Source of the DNA: Halobacillus hunanensis
Lineage (GTDB): Bacteria; Bacillota; Bacilli; Bacillales; Halobacillaceae
Direction of reading: 5' to 3'
Assembly: GCF_900166655.1 (NCBI RefSeq)
Contig: NZ_FVZB01000007.1
Span: 1,302,001 to 1,366,000 of the forward strand
Length of the DNA: 64,000 nt
The stretch's first letter is position 1. Each line of letters begins with the position of its first letter. Below the pieces are notes generated by a model, which saw nothing but the letters and a program-made list of their open reading frames with translations, had not been told where the DNA came from and did not search any database. A program made the position numbers and the translations under genes. Shown in pieces: positions 37,642 to 47,086 of the stretch.

Positions 37642-38292
37642 TTACGATTTAGATACCAGTCCAAGTTCTTGAGCTTTAAATAAGGCCTCAGTCCGCGATT
37701 TGACCGTCAACTTGTTAAAAATTCCTGTTAACGTGTACTCGACACTCCGCTGAGACATATGCAGTGACTGAGCAATTTCACGATTTGTTAATCCTGAGGC
37801 CACTTCCTTAAGGATAGACTGCTCTTTTTCATTAAGAGATGGCCCTGCTCCTTCATTCTTATTGACAGAGTGACTAATGCTCGCTTCTGACCTTCTCAAC
37901 TGTTTAAACAGATGAAGAGGGATCACCACTTCATCTCGAAGTGCACATCGAATGGCTGTGATCAGTTGTTCACTTGTAGCTGTTTTACTGACAAATCCAT
38001 TAATATTAGCTTCAACCATCATATTAAAGTGGGTGTTCAGATCAAAGCCAGTATAAATCAGAATGGTTAGATCCGGAGAAGACCTCTTCAGTTTCTTCGC
38101 AAGATCTACTCCGCTAATCCCAGGCATATATAAGTCAAGCAGCATAATATCGTATGAATGATTCTTTATTAGCTTTTCTACTTCGCTCGCCTGGTCTGTG
38201 ACATCGACTTTCATATCTTTTTCTTGTTCAAGCATCGCTTTTGTCCCGGCTCCTACAGCCGGATGGTCATCGACAATCAATATACGGGTCAT
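37642..38292 (-). CDS. comA: ComA-like response regulator (NarL/LuxR family)
   Basis: A 216-aa regulator. The receiver domain starts RILIVDDHPAVGAGTKAM, with phospho-acceptor Asp in MLLDLYMPGISG and the switch Thr/Lys in LIYTGF and SKTAT. The LuxR-type helix-turn-helix near 150-210 reads ASGLTNREIAQSLHMSQRSV. Its ATG overlaps the kinase stop by four bases (ATGA), so the two are translated together. Length and kinase partner point to ComA, which in B. subtilis drives competence and surfactin genes. Targets here are unknown. Confidence 0.75.
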   Translation of the reverse strand: MTRILIVDDHPAVGAGTKAMLEQEKDMKVDVTDQASEVEKLIKNHSYDIMLLDLYMPGISGVDLAKKLKRSSPDLTILIYTGFDLNTHFNMMVEANINGFVSKTATSEQLITAIRCALRDEVVIPLHLFKQLRRSEASISHSVNKNEGAGPSLNEKEQSILKEVASGLTNREIAQSLHMSQRSVEYTLTGIFNKLTVKSRTEALFKAQELGLVSKS

Positions 38293-40616
38293 ATTCCTAC
38301 CTCCTTTGATAATTCATAAGGAAAGGTAATGATTGATTTAAAACCTTCTCCTGGTGCTGTTTCTATTTCAAGGTGACCATTTAATCCGTTTACCCGCTGT
38401 TCAATGCCTGATAGACCGATGTGAGAAAATAGGTCTCTCTGGAGGGAGTAATCCATTCCTTGGCCATCATCAGAATATAACAGCATGATTTGATGTGGAT
38501 TGTTGGATAAACTTAGCTTTACAATTTTTGCATTTGAATGTTTAGCTGCATTGGTTAGCAGTTCCTGGACCACCCGAAAAATAGCTAGTACATACTCCTG
38601 ATCAAGCTTGGCGTCAAACCCGTCACTAGTAAAATAGACCGTAAAGTTTGAACGTAATTGATATTGTTCTATTAAGTTCTCTAGAGAATGAACCAAACCC
38701 ATCTCTTCAATAAAAGCCGGCCGTAATTCATTACATGTTTCACGTATGAGATGAATACTGTCTAAAAGTGATTCTTTATAAATAGAAAGCTCTGCTTCCA
38801 AGGTCTTCGGTAACCCTGGCCTTTTGTTAATTAAATCATCCATCCTTCTGTATAAATATAACTGTTCTTGTAAGACTGTGTCATGAAGATCAATCGACAA
38901 CTGTTTTCTCTGATTCTCTGCAATCGTAAATAACAATCTTGAGAGCCAGGTAGGAGATTTATGAGTTTGATCGCTTCGTAATGTTCGTAACTCTTTTACC
39001 AAATCCTCAATTAAGTTCATATTCTCAATGGCAATATTGGCATTATGAGAAATAGTCTGTAAATACGTTTTTTCATCTCGGTTTAAATTCGTATAGTCTT
39101 TCTTCCCTCTGCACCAAAGCATGGTTACTTTATCTAAAGTAAAACCTACTATTACGCCAAATCCCTTATCTGTTTCCAAAATTGAGCCAATATCATATTG
39201 CCGGTTCGGAAAGTAATCGTCAAAATGATCAAGTATATCAGTAGGGATAGGATCATACACACAATACATTTTTCGATGATTATGAATAGAATATATATAC
39301 ATCTCCCGTACTTTTAAAACATTTCCTATTTCCTTTCGCATTACTTTCATTAAGTCAACGGCATTTGACTGTTCTTTCATATCTTTGGACATTCTATGCA
39401 TACTCTCTTGATAACTGTATTTAGCCACGAACAAGAACTTTTGCAAACGGAAGTCCAGTCCTTCTTTGACCGATAACAATAAAATGAGCAGAACATGTGC
39501 AGCCAGATAGATTTGCAAATAATCAATCATTGCAAATTCTCCCTCTATATAAATAGAGAGAATGCAAGGTATTAATACACTTGGAAGTGCAGATAACAAG
39601 GCATAATAGCGAATACGACCTATGACAAAGGTGATGTCAATTAACCTTTCTCTCGTCACTAAATACATAAATGTAATGGGTAAGGCGATCAAAAATAAAG
39701 CAGCTATTTCCAGGGGAATAATTTTCTCCTTAATCGTCAGCGCAGGAGTTAAATATAGAAAAATGTATGGAAAGAAAGCTACCGACATCCCTACACTCAT
39801 GTACTTAAAAATAGTTCCAACAGAAGTATCCTTGTAACTATGCAACCCTTTATAAATAATGAAAAATAATATGATGTAAAGGCCTAGCAGTGAAAAGGGG
39901 GGCACATTGTAAAAAAAACTAGGGTAATTAGTCGTTATAAGAAAGTAACTTTCCAGTACTGTTACCAAACTGACAATAACATACAAAATTTGATAAATTT
40001 TCTTTGAGAACCAATATACTTTCAACTCGGCAAAGTAATTATAAAGAAATTGAATGAGTACTACGGGTGATAGAATAAAGAGAATAGAATTAAGAAAAAT
40101 ACTGTATAAATCATCCCGAACTGCTCCACTATTACTTAAGTATCCTAAAGCAATGAGCAAAAAATAGAGTATTAATTGATTAGCTGAAAAACGCTTTTCC
40201 ACTTTTTTCTGCACAATCCTTGAGATCCAAAATGCTGCAATTAAAAATAATATAGGCAAAAGAATAAATAAAGTCCAATGCAGCAAGGTAGATTCATTAA
40301 TAGAAGAATAAGTCACTTGTTTGTTTGATTTTTCAACGGTAAACGATTCAGTGTTTTCCAATTCATGGAACATCCGGACCGTATAATAGTCCTCAGGTGA
40401 TTTCCCTTCAACTGCGGTTAATACAGCTCCAACTTCTATCCCATTTTCATCGGCCCAAGAGCCTTCTTTAATTTCAGAAATGACCAGATCTCCATTATGA
40501 TTTCTTTCTAAATCAACTCCAATTAAGGGCTGAGACAGAGATATTAGGATAATATAACAAGCTGATAGTAATATGAATGATACAAGTGCAGTTTGTTTCC
40601 AATTTGACATGCTCAT
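38289..40616 (-). CDS. comP: ComP-like membrane sensor histidine kinase
   Basis: About 775 aa. An N-terminal helix is followed by an extracellular PDZ-like loop (ISEIKEGSWADENGIEVGAV), then seven or so membrane helices. DITFVIGRIRYYALLSALP marks the ComP-type membrane exit; a GAF-like segment and a HisKA_3 domain with LSIDLHDTVLQE (phospho-His) follow, then an HATPase region (LTNAAKHSNA, DDGQGMDYS). This layout equals B. subtilis ComP, the ComX receptor. I start at ATG 40616, 5 bases after AGAGG. No comQ or comX lies upstream, where sdhB is found. Confidence 0.75.
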   Translation of the reverse strand: MSMSNWKQTALVSFILLSACYIILISLSQPLIGVDLERNHNGDLVISEIKEGSWADENGIEVGAVLTAVEGKSPEDYYTVRMFHELENTESFTVEKSNKQVTYSSINESTLLHWTLFILLPILFLIAAFWISRIVQKKVEKRFSANQLILYFLLIALGYLSNSGAVRDDLYSIFLNSILFILSPVVLIQFLYNYFAELKVYWFSKKIYQILYVIVSLVTVLESYFLITTNYPSFFYNVPPFSLLGLYIILFFIIYKGLHSYKDTSVGTIFKYMSVGMSVAFFPYIFLYLTPALTIKEKIIPLEIAALFLIALPITFMYLVTRERLIDITFVIGRIRYYALLSALPSVLIPCILSIYIEGEFAMIDYLQIYLAAHVLLILLLSVKEGLDFRLQKFLFVAKYSYQESMHRMSKDMKEQSNAVDLMKVMRKEIGNVLKVREMYIYSIHNHRKMYCVYDPIPTDILDHFDDYFPNRQYDIGSILETDKGFGVIVGFTLDKVTMLWCRGKKDYTNLNRDEKTYLQTISHNANIAIENMNLIEDLVKELRTLRSDQTHKSPTWLSRLLFTIAENQRKQLSIDLHDTVLQEQLYLYRRMDDLINKRPGLPKTLEAELSIYKESLLDSIHLIRETCNELRPAFIEEMGLVHSLENLIEQYQLRSNFTVYFTSDGFDAKLDQEYVLAIFRVVQELLTNAAKHSNAKIVKLSLSNNPHQIMLLYSDDGQGMDYSLQRDLFSHIGLSGIEQRVNGLNGHLEIETAPGEGFKSIITFPYELSKEVGI

Positions 40617-40646
40617 TTTCACCTCTGCATGAATTCAATCCTATCT

Positions 40647-40675
40647 ATTATACTATGACATTTCAATTCTTTAAA
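40647..40675 (-). promoter_or_regulatory. Promoter of comPA
   Basis: Minus-strand TTTAAA, 17 bases, consensus TATAAT, about 30 bases before the comP start. It leaves a very short leader with no room for comX. Confidence 0.65.
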
Positions 40676-40679
40676 CAAA

Positions 40680-40721
40680 GAAGTGCCCTAGCCTAACATT
40701 GTAGTTAGACTAGGGCACTTC
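40680..40721 (-). terminator. Terminator of sdhCAB
   Basis: GAAGTGCCCTAG pairs perfectly with CTAGGGCACTTC, with a further 5-bp inner stem. It lies 15 bases past the sdhB stop and separates it from comP. Confidence 0.88.
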
Positions 40722-40736
40722 TGTACATTTCGCTAA

Positions 40737-41501
40737 TTAAACTCGTTCATCACTTCCAAAGAAGCTCTTGAACGATTCAATGGCTGTATCACGATTAAGT
40801 GCAGCAATTGAAGTTGTCAAAGGAATTCCTTTAGGACATGATTCCACACAGTTCTGCGCGTTTCCGCATCCCATCAGACCTTCCTCGTCCATGATCGTTT
40901 GCAATCTTTCACTCTTATTCATTGCCCCTGTTGGGTGAGCGTTTTTCAGGCGAACCTGAGAAAGTGATGCTGGTCCAATAAAATCAGACTTACTATTTAC
41001 ATTGGGACAAGCTTCTAAGCAGACCCCACATGTCATACATTTAGATAGTTCATATGCCCACTGACGCTTGCTTTCCGGCATTTTTGGTCCAGGCCCAAGA
41101 TCGTAAGTCCCATCGATTGGCACCCAGGCTTTTACCTTTTTCAAGGAGTCAAACATACGGCTTCTATCTACAGCTAAGTCACGGTTTACCGGAAATGTTG
41201 TCATCGGAGCTAATTTGATTGGCTGCTCTAACTGATCCACAAGTGCTGTACAGGATTGTCTAGGCGTTCCATTTATAACCATAGAACATGCGCCGCAAAC
41301 TTCCTCCAGACATCCCATCTCCCAAAATACCGGCGTTGTTTCTTTTCCATCAGCATTCACTGGATTTCTACGGATCTCCATTAATGCGGAAATAACGTTC
41401 ATATTTTGACGATAGGGAATGTTAAATGTTTCTTCGTAAGGACTAGATTCGGGATCGTCTTGGCGCGTAATGACAAACGTAACCGTTTTATTTTCGCTCA
41501 T
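40737..41501 (-). CDS. sdhB: Succinate dehydrogenase iron-sulfur subunit
   Basis: SdhB carries electrons from the flavin to menaquinone through three Fe-S clusters. The 2Fe-2S cysteines are in CLEEVCGACSMV with a fourth in RQSC; the 4Fe-4S and 3Fe-4S sites are in CMTCGVCLEACP and the CGNAQNCVESCPKG segment. ATG at 41501 (MSENKTVTFVITRQD, 254 aa) lies 9 bases after GGAGG. Nearly every segment aligns with B. subtilis SdhB. Last gene of sdhCAB. Confidence 0.97.
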   Translation of the reverse strand: MSENKTVTFVITRQDDPESSPYEETFNIPYRQNMNVISALMEIRRNPVNADGKETTPVFWEMGCLEEVCGACSMVINGTPRQSCTALVDQLEQPIKLAPMTTFPVNRDLAVDRSRMFDSLKKVKAWVPIDGTYDLGPGPKMPESKRQWAYELSKCMTCGVCLEACPNVNSKSDFIGPASLSQVRLKNAHPTGAMNKSERLQTIMDEEGLMGCGNAQNCVESCPKGIPLTTSIAALNRDTAIESFKSFFGSDERV

Positions 41502-41516
41502 GATCATTGTCCTCCT

Positions 41517-43268
41517 TTATTTACTTTTCGAGTAATCGCGTTTACGCGGCTCGAGTAAGGATGTGTCTACTTTCTCATAGCTAATTACAGGTTTATTATT
41601 TTCTCTATCGTAACTTGCTATTGTTGTTTTCAGAAATTCTTCGTCATTACGTTCAGGGTATTCTGGTTTGTAGTGAGCCCCTCGGCTCTCGTTACGATTG
41701 TAGGCGCCCTGAGTAATCACACGAGCTAATTGAAGCATGTTCCATAGCTGGCGTGTAAACATTGCACCCTGGTTGCTCCAGCGTGAAGTATCATTAATAT
41801 TGATTCGCTCATAACGTTCCATCAGTTCAACGATTTTTTCATCTGTTTTAAGCAGCTTGTCATTTTCGCGAACAACAGTCACGTTGTCTGTCATCCATTC
41901 ACCAAGCTCTTTATGGATCTGGTAGGCATTTTCATCCCCGTCCATGCTCATAATCTTTTCAAATTTCTCTTGCTCTTCCTTCACTTTTTCATCAAATAGA
42001 GCTGAAGTCATATCATCAGATATAGTTTCAAGGCCTTCCGTATATTTAACTGCATTAGGTCCAGCTACCATTCCGCCATAGATTGCAGACAGCAAAGAAT
42101 TAGCTCCCAGGCGGTTTCCACCGTGTTGACTAAAATCACACTCTCCGGCTGCAAAGATACCAGGAATATTTGTCATTTGATCAAAATCTACCCACATGCC
42201 GCCCATAGAATAGTGCACGGCAGGGAAAATTTTCATCGGTACTTTTTTAGGATCGTCTCCTACAAATTTCTCGTAAATCTCAATAATTCCGCCTAGCTTA
42301 ACATCCAATTCTTTAGGATCTTTATGAGACAGATCAAGATAAACCATGTTTTCACCATTGATACCGAGCTTCTGATTTACACACACATCAAAAATTTCCC
42401 GTGTAGCAATATCACGAGGAACTAAGTTACCATATGCTGGGTACTTCTCCTCTAAGAAATACCACGGCTCACCATCTTTATAAGTCCAGATTCGTCCACC
42501 TTCACCACGAGCTGACTCACTCATTAGGCGCAGCTTATCGTCACCAGGAATAGCAGTTGGATGAATCTGAATGAATTCACCATTCGCATATTTTACCCCC
42601 TGCTGATAAAGCGAACCCGCTGCAGAACCAGTATTGATTACAGAGTTCGTTGATTTACCAAATATAATTCCAGGTCCTCCTGACGCCATGATAACAGCGT
42701 CTGCCGGGAATGCTTTGATTTCATGATCTTTAAGGTTTTGTCCAACGACTCCACGGCCAATTCCATCTTCATCAATAATAGCAGAAAGGAATTCCCAGTT
42801 CTCGTATTTAGTCACGAGACCATTAACTTCATGACGGCGAACTTGCTCATCAAGAGCGTACAACAATTGTTGTCCAGTTGTAGCTCCGGCAAATGCAGTA
42901 CGGTGATGCTGTGTTCCGCCAAAGCGTCGGAAATCAAGCAAACCTTCAGGCGTACGGTTAAACATAACACCCATACGGTCCAATAGATGAATGATACTTG
43001 GTGCTGCATCGCACATAGCCTTAACAGGCGGCTGGTTAGCTAAAAAGTCGCCACCATAAACTGTATCATCAAAGTGTTCCCAAGGTGAATCACCCTCACC
43101 TTTTGTATTAACAGCGCCGTTAATACCGCCTTGAGCACAAACAGAGTGAGAACGCTTTACCGGCACTAGTGACAGCATATCGACATGTACACCCTGCTCT
43201 GCTGCCTTAATAGCTGCCATAAGTCCCGCAAGACCTCCACCAACTATAACAATATTTTTATTCGACAT
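41517..43268 (-). CDS. sdhA: Succinate dehydrogenase flavoprotein subunit
   Basis: SdhA oxidises succinate to fumarate on covalent FAD. NIVIVGGGLAGLMAAIKAAE is the dinucleotide fold; RSHSVCAQGGINGA holds the FAD-linked His (about residue 40). HPTAIPG and SARGEGGR are active-site segments, and GLETISDD begins the C-terminal part. At 583 aa it is full length. It lies 15 bases before sdhB and about 57 after sdhC. It acts at the inner face of the membrane in the TCA cycle and respiration. Confidence 0.97.
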   Translation of the reverse strand: MSNKNIVIVGGGLAGLMAAIKAAEQGVHVDMLSLVPVKRSHSVCAQGGINGAVNTKGEGDSPWEHFDDTVYGGDFLANQPPVKAMCDAAPSIIHLLDRMGVMFNRTPEGLLDFRRFGGTQHHRTAFAGATTGQQLLYALDEQVRRHEVNGLVTKYENWEFLSAIIDEDGIGRGVVGQNLKDHEIKAFPADAVIMASGGPGIIFGKSTNSVINTGSAAGSLYQQGVKYANGEFIQIHPTAIPGDDKLRLMSESARGEGGRIWTYKDGEPWYFLEEKYPAYGNLVPRDIATREIFDVCVNQKLGINGENMVYLDLSHKDPKELDVKLGGIIEIYEKFVGDDPKKVPMKIFPAVHYSMGGMWVDFDQMTNIPGIFAAGECDFSQHGGNRLGANSLLSAIYGGMVAGPNAVKYTEGLETISDDMTSALFDEKVKEEQEKFEKIMSMDGDENAYQIHKELGEWMTDNVTVVRENDKLLKTDEKIVELMERYERININDTSRWSNQGAMFTRQLWNMLQLARVITQGAYNRNESRGAHYKPEYPERNDEEFLKTTIASYDRENNKPVISYEKVDTSLLEPRKRDYSKSK

Positions 43269-43325
43269 GATTGAACCTCACTCCCTTAACTTTCAATAGA
43301 TCAACGTTCAAGTAAATTAAATGCT

Positions 43326-43946
43326 TTAAATACCATAAGCGAACTGAATTAACGTACGAACACCTACGTAGGAAATCGCTACGAAAATGATAATGCTCGC
43401 ATAAGTCATAATACGCTGTGAACGCGGGGAAACTGTAATACCCCAGCTGACAAAGAATGACCAAAGCCCATTAGAGAAGTGGAATGTAGTTGAAATGACC
43501 CCTACTATGTAGAACCAGAAAAAGAATGGCTCACTAAGAATGCCTTCCATCAACTGATAGTTAAGGTCTGCCCAGCCGAGTCCGATGGCAATTCGAGTCT
43601 CCCATACATGCCACGCAATAAAAATAAGCGTAATGATCCCAGTAAAACGTTGTAACATGAACATCCAGTTTCTAAAAAACCCAAAGTTCGACAAATTACT
43701 CTTCGCTGTGAATGCAATATATACTCCGTAAATTGCATGGAATAATAGTGGTAAAAAGATAACAAATATCTCCAGTACGTAACGATAAGGCAAGCTCTCC
43801 ATAACATGAGCTGCTGAGTTAAACGCCTCTGGTCCACGAGTTGCAAAAAAGTTCACAGTTAAGTGCTGGATCAGAAATATCCCGATCGGGAGTACTCCTA
43901 ATAATGAATGTAATCTCCTGTTAACATATCCGCGTGTTCCTGCCAT
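43326..43946 (-). CDS. sdhC: Succinate dehydrogenase cytochrome b558 subunit
   Basis: A 206-aa membrane anchor with five hydrophobic helices. It binds two haems b; histidine-bearing segments RRLHSLLGVLPIG, FLIQHLTVN, LLFHAIYGVYIAF, FIAWHVWETR and STTFHFSNGLWSF are visible. It belongs to the Bacillus type B succinate:menaquinone reductases, which have this one anchor instead of SdhC plus SdhD. The ATG follows a GGGGGG-type site. First gene of the operon. Confidence 0.96.
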   Translation of the reverse strand: MAGTRGYVNRRLHSLLGVLPIGIFLIQHLTVNFFATRGPEAFNSAAHVMESLPYRYVLEIFVIFLPLLFHAIYGVYIAFTAKSNLSNFGFFRNWMFMLQRFTGIITLIFIAWHVWETRIAIGLGWADLNYQLMEGILSEPFFFWFYIVGVISTTFHFSNGLWSFFVSWGITVSPRSQRIMTYASIIIFVAISYVGVRTLIQFAYGI

Positions 43947-43962
43947 GTTTACCCCCCTCGAG

Positions 43963-44010
43963 ATGATAACGATTAGTATATGTACATTTTTCAGATAGTA
44001 AAGCGCTTTA
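43963..44010 (-). promoter_or_regulatory. sdhC promoter overlapped by two palindromes
   Basis: Minus-strand TTTACT, 16 bases, TATACT (43975-44002). The palindrome TAAAGCGCTTTA at 43999-44010 overlaps the -35 and resembles a CcpA cre core. TGATAACGATTAGTA at 43963-43977, matching 11 of 14 positions of the Fur 7-1-7 box, overlaps the -10. Either could repress sdh; both assignments are tentative. Confidence 0.4.
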
Positions 44011-44232
44011 AAAACGCATTTAAAATATAGGAAAACCCCTTCTCCTCGATAAAAACTGCCAAATGTACAATTTGTGACACGTTTATTGTACTTCTATCAT
44101 TTCATAGCGTCAAGAAAACGAACTATAATTTACTTAAAAATACACATTTTTTCTAATTGATAAAATCTAAGATTACTGTTGCTACTTTTTTAAATTCAAG
44201 CGATAATAATTGTGTAGAAAGGAATGAGCGTC

Positions 44233-44667
44233 ATGAGAGAAACAGCTAAGCTATCCACCCTAAACATCTCATCGCTAGTGTCTACTGGCGCAGGGTTTGA
44301 TTTGCTGCGTTACTATACGTTGCCCGATTTTCTTGGAAAAGATGCCCCTTACCTCTTATATTTTATGGGGAAAAACATCGCTCGCGAAACAACCCTTGAG
44401 ACATGGGATGACCTTTACGAATTTTTTCAATATATGGGATGGGGCGAACTCCAGCTGATCAAAGAAAAGAAAAAAGAATTTATATTTCATTTATCAGGTC
44501 ACATCATTGAAAAGCGTTTGACACAGAAACTATACAACGTTGATTTTCGATTAGAGTGTGGATTTTTAGCTCAGATAATCCAAGTTATTACCAGTGATAC
44601 ATATGAATGCTTTGAACAAATAAATAAGAAAGAAAATACGGTTGAAATAACCGCAATTAAAGGATAG
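44233..44667 (+). CDS. yslB: YslB family protein (DUF2507)
   Basis: A 144-aa soluble protein (MRETAKLSTLNISSLVSTGA at the start) of the YslB family, whose members resemble small V4R-like alpha/beta ligand-binding domains; function unknown. I start at ATG 44233, 9 bases after AAAGGA; ATG at 44224 lies within that site. It is one of few plus-strand genes, divergent from sdhC and convergent with uvrC. B. subtilis has yslB in the same place, next to sdhC, with lysC on its other side; lysC is absent here. Confidence 0.85.
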   Translation: MRETAKLSTLNISSLVSTGAGFDLLRYYTLPDFLGKDAPYLLYFMGKNIARETTLETWDDLYEFFQYMGWGELQLIKEKKKEFIFHLSGHIIEKRLTQKLYNVDFRLECGFLAQIIQVITSDTYECFEQINKKENTVEITAIKG

Positions 44668-44695
44668 AAGCCACCTGATTACTCAGCTGGCTTCT
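44666..44695. terminator. Hairpin between convergent yslB and uvrC
   Basis: AGAAGCCA pairs perfectly with TGGCTTCT. It overlaps the ends of both genes and could stop both transcripts, but the stem is short. Confidence 0.5.
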
Positions 44696-46466
44696 CTTCA
44701 TTTAGATGACTTAATATTTGATCGGCTACCGGTTCTGGTATTCCTAAGCGAGTTAAGTCCATAGGTGCTGCCTCTTTAATCTCTTTGACAGATTTGAAAT
44801 GACGTAACAGCAGTCTTCTGCGTTTTTGCCCCACACCAGGAATGTCATCAAGCTCGGATTGTATAGCACCTTTACCACGCAGTTGTCTATGAAAAGAAAT
44901 GGCAAAGCGGTGCACTTCGTCCTGAATTCGCTGCACTAAATAAAATTCTTGTGAATTTCTATCTAAATTAACCAACACAGGTGGGACTCCATACAAAAGC
45001 TCACTCGTCTTATGCTGATCATCTTTTGCCAATCCACATAAGGGGATATCCAGCCCAAGCTCATTTTCGAGAATGTCCATAGCTGCACTCATCTGCCCTT
45101 TCCCTCCATCTACAACAATAAGGTCGGGTAAGGCGAGACCTTCTTTTAGTACACGAGTATACCTTCTGCGGATAACTTCCCGCATTGTGTCATAATCATC
45201 AGGACCCTTGACATCACGAACTTTATATTTTCGATAGTCCTTTTTGCTTGGTTTTCCATCAATAAATGTAATCATAGCCGAAACAGGATCGGTCCCTTGG
45301 ATATTTGAATTGTCAAAGGCTTCAATACGGTGAGGAGTTTCTATATTCAAATGATTCCCGAGCGACTCCACAGCTTTAATAGTCCGCTCCTCATCTCGTT
45401 CAATTAGAGCAAATTTTTCTTCAAGAGCAATACTTGCATTCTTCTTAGCTAACTCCACTAACTCTTTCTTTCTCCCTCTCATAGGAATGAGAACCTTCGT
45501 ATCGATTGCTCCTTCTAATACTTCTCTGTTCGTCCCTACAGGCACGAGGATTTGTTTCGGGTAAGGGTGATTCTGATGCAAATAGAATCGTCCAATGTAA
45601 CTTAGAAACGTCTCTTCTGGATCATCAAAGAATGGAAATAAAGCTACATCGCGCTCAATCAATTTACCTTGTCTTATAAAAAATACCTGGACACACATCC
45701 AGCCTTTATCATAAGAATAGCCGAATACATCACGGTCTACCTCATCATTTAAAGTCATTTTCTGCTGCTCCATGACTGATTCAATATGTTCAATTTGATC
45801 TCGTAATTCTTTTGCTCTTTCAAAATCTAGCTCTTCAGAAGCCACATACATTTGCCGTTGCAAATCTTTCTTAATTTCTTTATGGCCTCCGTTTAAAAAG
45901 GACGTAATATTCTGTACAATTTCCTGATTTGTTTCTTCAGACACGGGAAACTCACAAGGGCCCAGACATTGATGCATATGATAATAAAGACAAACACGAT
46001 CGGGCATCGTGTTACACTTTCTTAGTGGATATAATCGATCGAGCAGCTTTTTAGTTTCCCTAGCCGCAATCACATTAGGGTAAGGACCGTAATATTTCCC
46101 TTTATCTTTTTTAACTTTTCTCGTAACAATTAACCTAGGATGCCTTTCAGCCGTAACTTTTAAATAAGGGTAAGATTTATCATCTTTTAAGAGTACATTG
46201 TATTTAGGATCATGCTTTTTTATTAAATTCATTTCTAGAATGAGAGCTTCCATATCTGAAGTTGTTACGATATATTCAAAATCATTAATTTCTCTTACAA
46301 GCCGTTGGGTTTTCCCATCATGAGCTCCGGTAAAATAAGAACGGACCCGGTTTTTGAGCACCTTAGATTTACCTACATAAATAATGGTGTCATTCTTATC
46401 TTTCATAAGATAACACCCTGGCTGATCAGGCAAAACCGCTAACTTTTCTTTAATAGTTGTGTTCAT
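44679..46466 (-). CDS. uvrC: Excinuclease ABC subunit C
   Basis: UvrC makes both incisions in nucleotide-excision repair. Order: GIY-YIG nuclease at the N-terminus ([19 protein letters not shown]), a cysteine-containing middle (CLGPCEFP), a UVR motif that binds UvrB ([17 protein letters not shown], about 210), an RNase H-like endonuclease ([26 protein letters not shown]) and C-terminal helix-hairpin-helix motifs ([17 protein letters not shown]). ATG at 46466 follows GGAGTGA; GTG at 46472 is possible. 595 aa is normal. Confidence 0.97.
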   Translation of the reverse strand: MNTTIKEKLAVLPDQPGCYLMKDKNDTIIYVGKSKVLKNRVRSYFTGAHDGKTQRLVREINDFEYIVTTSDMEALILEMNLIKKHDPKYNVLLKDDKSYPYLKVTAERHPRLIVTRKVKKDKGKYYGPYPNVIAARETKKLLDRLYPLRKCNTMPDRVCLYYHMHQCLGPCEFPVSEETNQEIVQNITSFLNGGHKEIKKDLQRQMYVASEELDFERAKELRDQIEHIESVMEQQKMTLNDEVDRDVFGYSYDKGWMCVQVFFIRQGKLIERDVALFPFFDDPEETFLSYIGRFYLHQNHPYPKQILVPVGTNREVLEGAIDTKVLIPMRGRKKELVELAKKNASIALEEKFALIERDEERTIKAVESLGNHLNIETPHRIEAFDNSNIQGTDPVSAMITFIDGKPSKKDYRKYKVRDVKGPDDYDTMREVIRRRYTRVLKEGLALPDLIVVDGGKGQMSAAMDILENELGLDIPLCGLAKDDQHKTSELLYGVPPVLVNLDRNSQEFYLVQRIQDEVHRFAISFHRQLRGKGAIQSELDDIPGVGQKRRRLLLRHFKSVKEIKEAAPMDLTRLGIPEPVADQILSHLNEEKPAE

Positions 46467-46560
46467 TATCACTTCACTCCAACTTATTAGACATGCCTAT
46501 AGCCAATCCATCACACTTTTAGTCCAAAAGGGGAGTTATGAATAAATTCCTTCGAAAAAA

Positions 46561-46585
46561 AGCCACGCTGCAGGGCAACGCGGCT
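46561..46585 (-). terminator. Terminator after trxA
   Basis: AGCCGCGTTG pairs with CAGCGTGGCT (two mismatches) around 5 bases, followed by TTTTTT on the minus strand. Confidence 0.75.
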
Positions 46586-46604
46586 ACTGACACTTCTACT
46601 TTAA

Positions 46605-46919
46605 CTAAGAATGTTTAGTAACTAATTCAGCTAATGCTTCTTTAGGTTGAAAGCCGATTACTTGATCAACGACTTTGCCATCTTTAAAGAGAAGTAGTGT
46701 TGGAATACTCATAACACCGAACTTACTTGCTGTTTCCTGGTTTTCATCAACATCCAATTTTACGATTTTCACTTGATCGCTCATTTCTTCATCTAGTTCT
46801 TCAAGCACTGGAGCGATCATTTTACAAGGACCACACCAAGGTGCCCAGAAATCTGCTATTACAAGACCTTCGTTTGTTTCTTCGGTAAAGTTTTGATCTG
46901 TTCCTTTTACAATTGCCAT
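46605..46919 (-). CDS. trxA: Thioredoxin
   Basis: Thioredoxin reduces protein disulfides in the cytoplasm. The 104-aa protein has the redox motif WCGPC (C29, C32) and the cis-Pro segment [15 protein letters not shown] at 46919 ([11 protein letters not shown]) follows GAGGAGG; the frame is open a little further upstream. The protein is acidic. It lies between etfA and uvrC, as in B. subtilis, with its own terminator. Confidence 0.97.
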   Translation of the reverse strand: MAIVKGTDQNFTEETNEGLVIADFWAPWCGPCKMIAPVLEELDEEMSDQVKIVKLDVDENQETASKFGVMSIPTLLLFKDGKVVDQVIGFQPKEALAELVTKHS

Positions 46920-47043
46920 CGTAAATTCCTCCTCGATCATGTATTCTGTTAAGAGTATATCATTTTCTATTTTACGTGACTAACAATATGTTTTTAATAA
47001 TGGAGGCCGACCTTGCTCGGTTAACATGAATGAGAATTTAAAA

Positions 47044-47075
47044 AAGCCAAAGCAAGCAAGGCTTAGCTTTGGCTT
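47044..47075 (-). terminator. Terminator of the fadR-fadB-etfB-etfA operon
   Basis: AAGCCAAAGC pairs perfectly with GCTTTGGCTT around 12 bases; T runs flank it. It begins 12 bases after the etfA stop. Confidence 0.8.
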
Positions 47076-47086
47076 ATTCTTTATAA

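Noticed and set aside
40623-40736. A hidden comX-like ORF upstream of comP
   Set aside because: The gap is filled by the sdhB terminator and the comP promoter; no frame of useful length exists.
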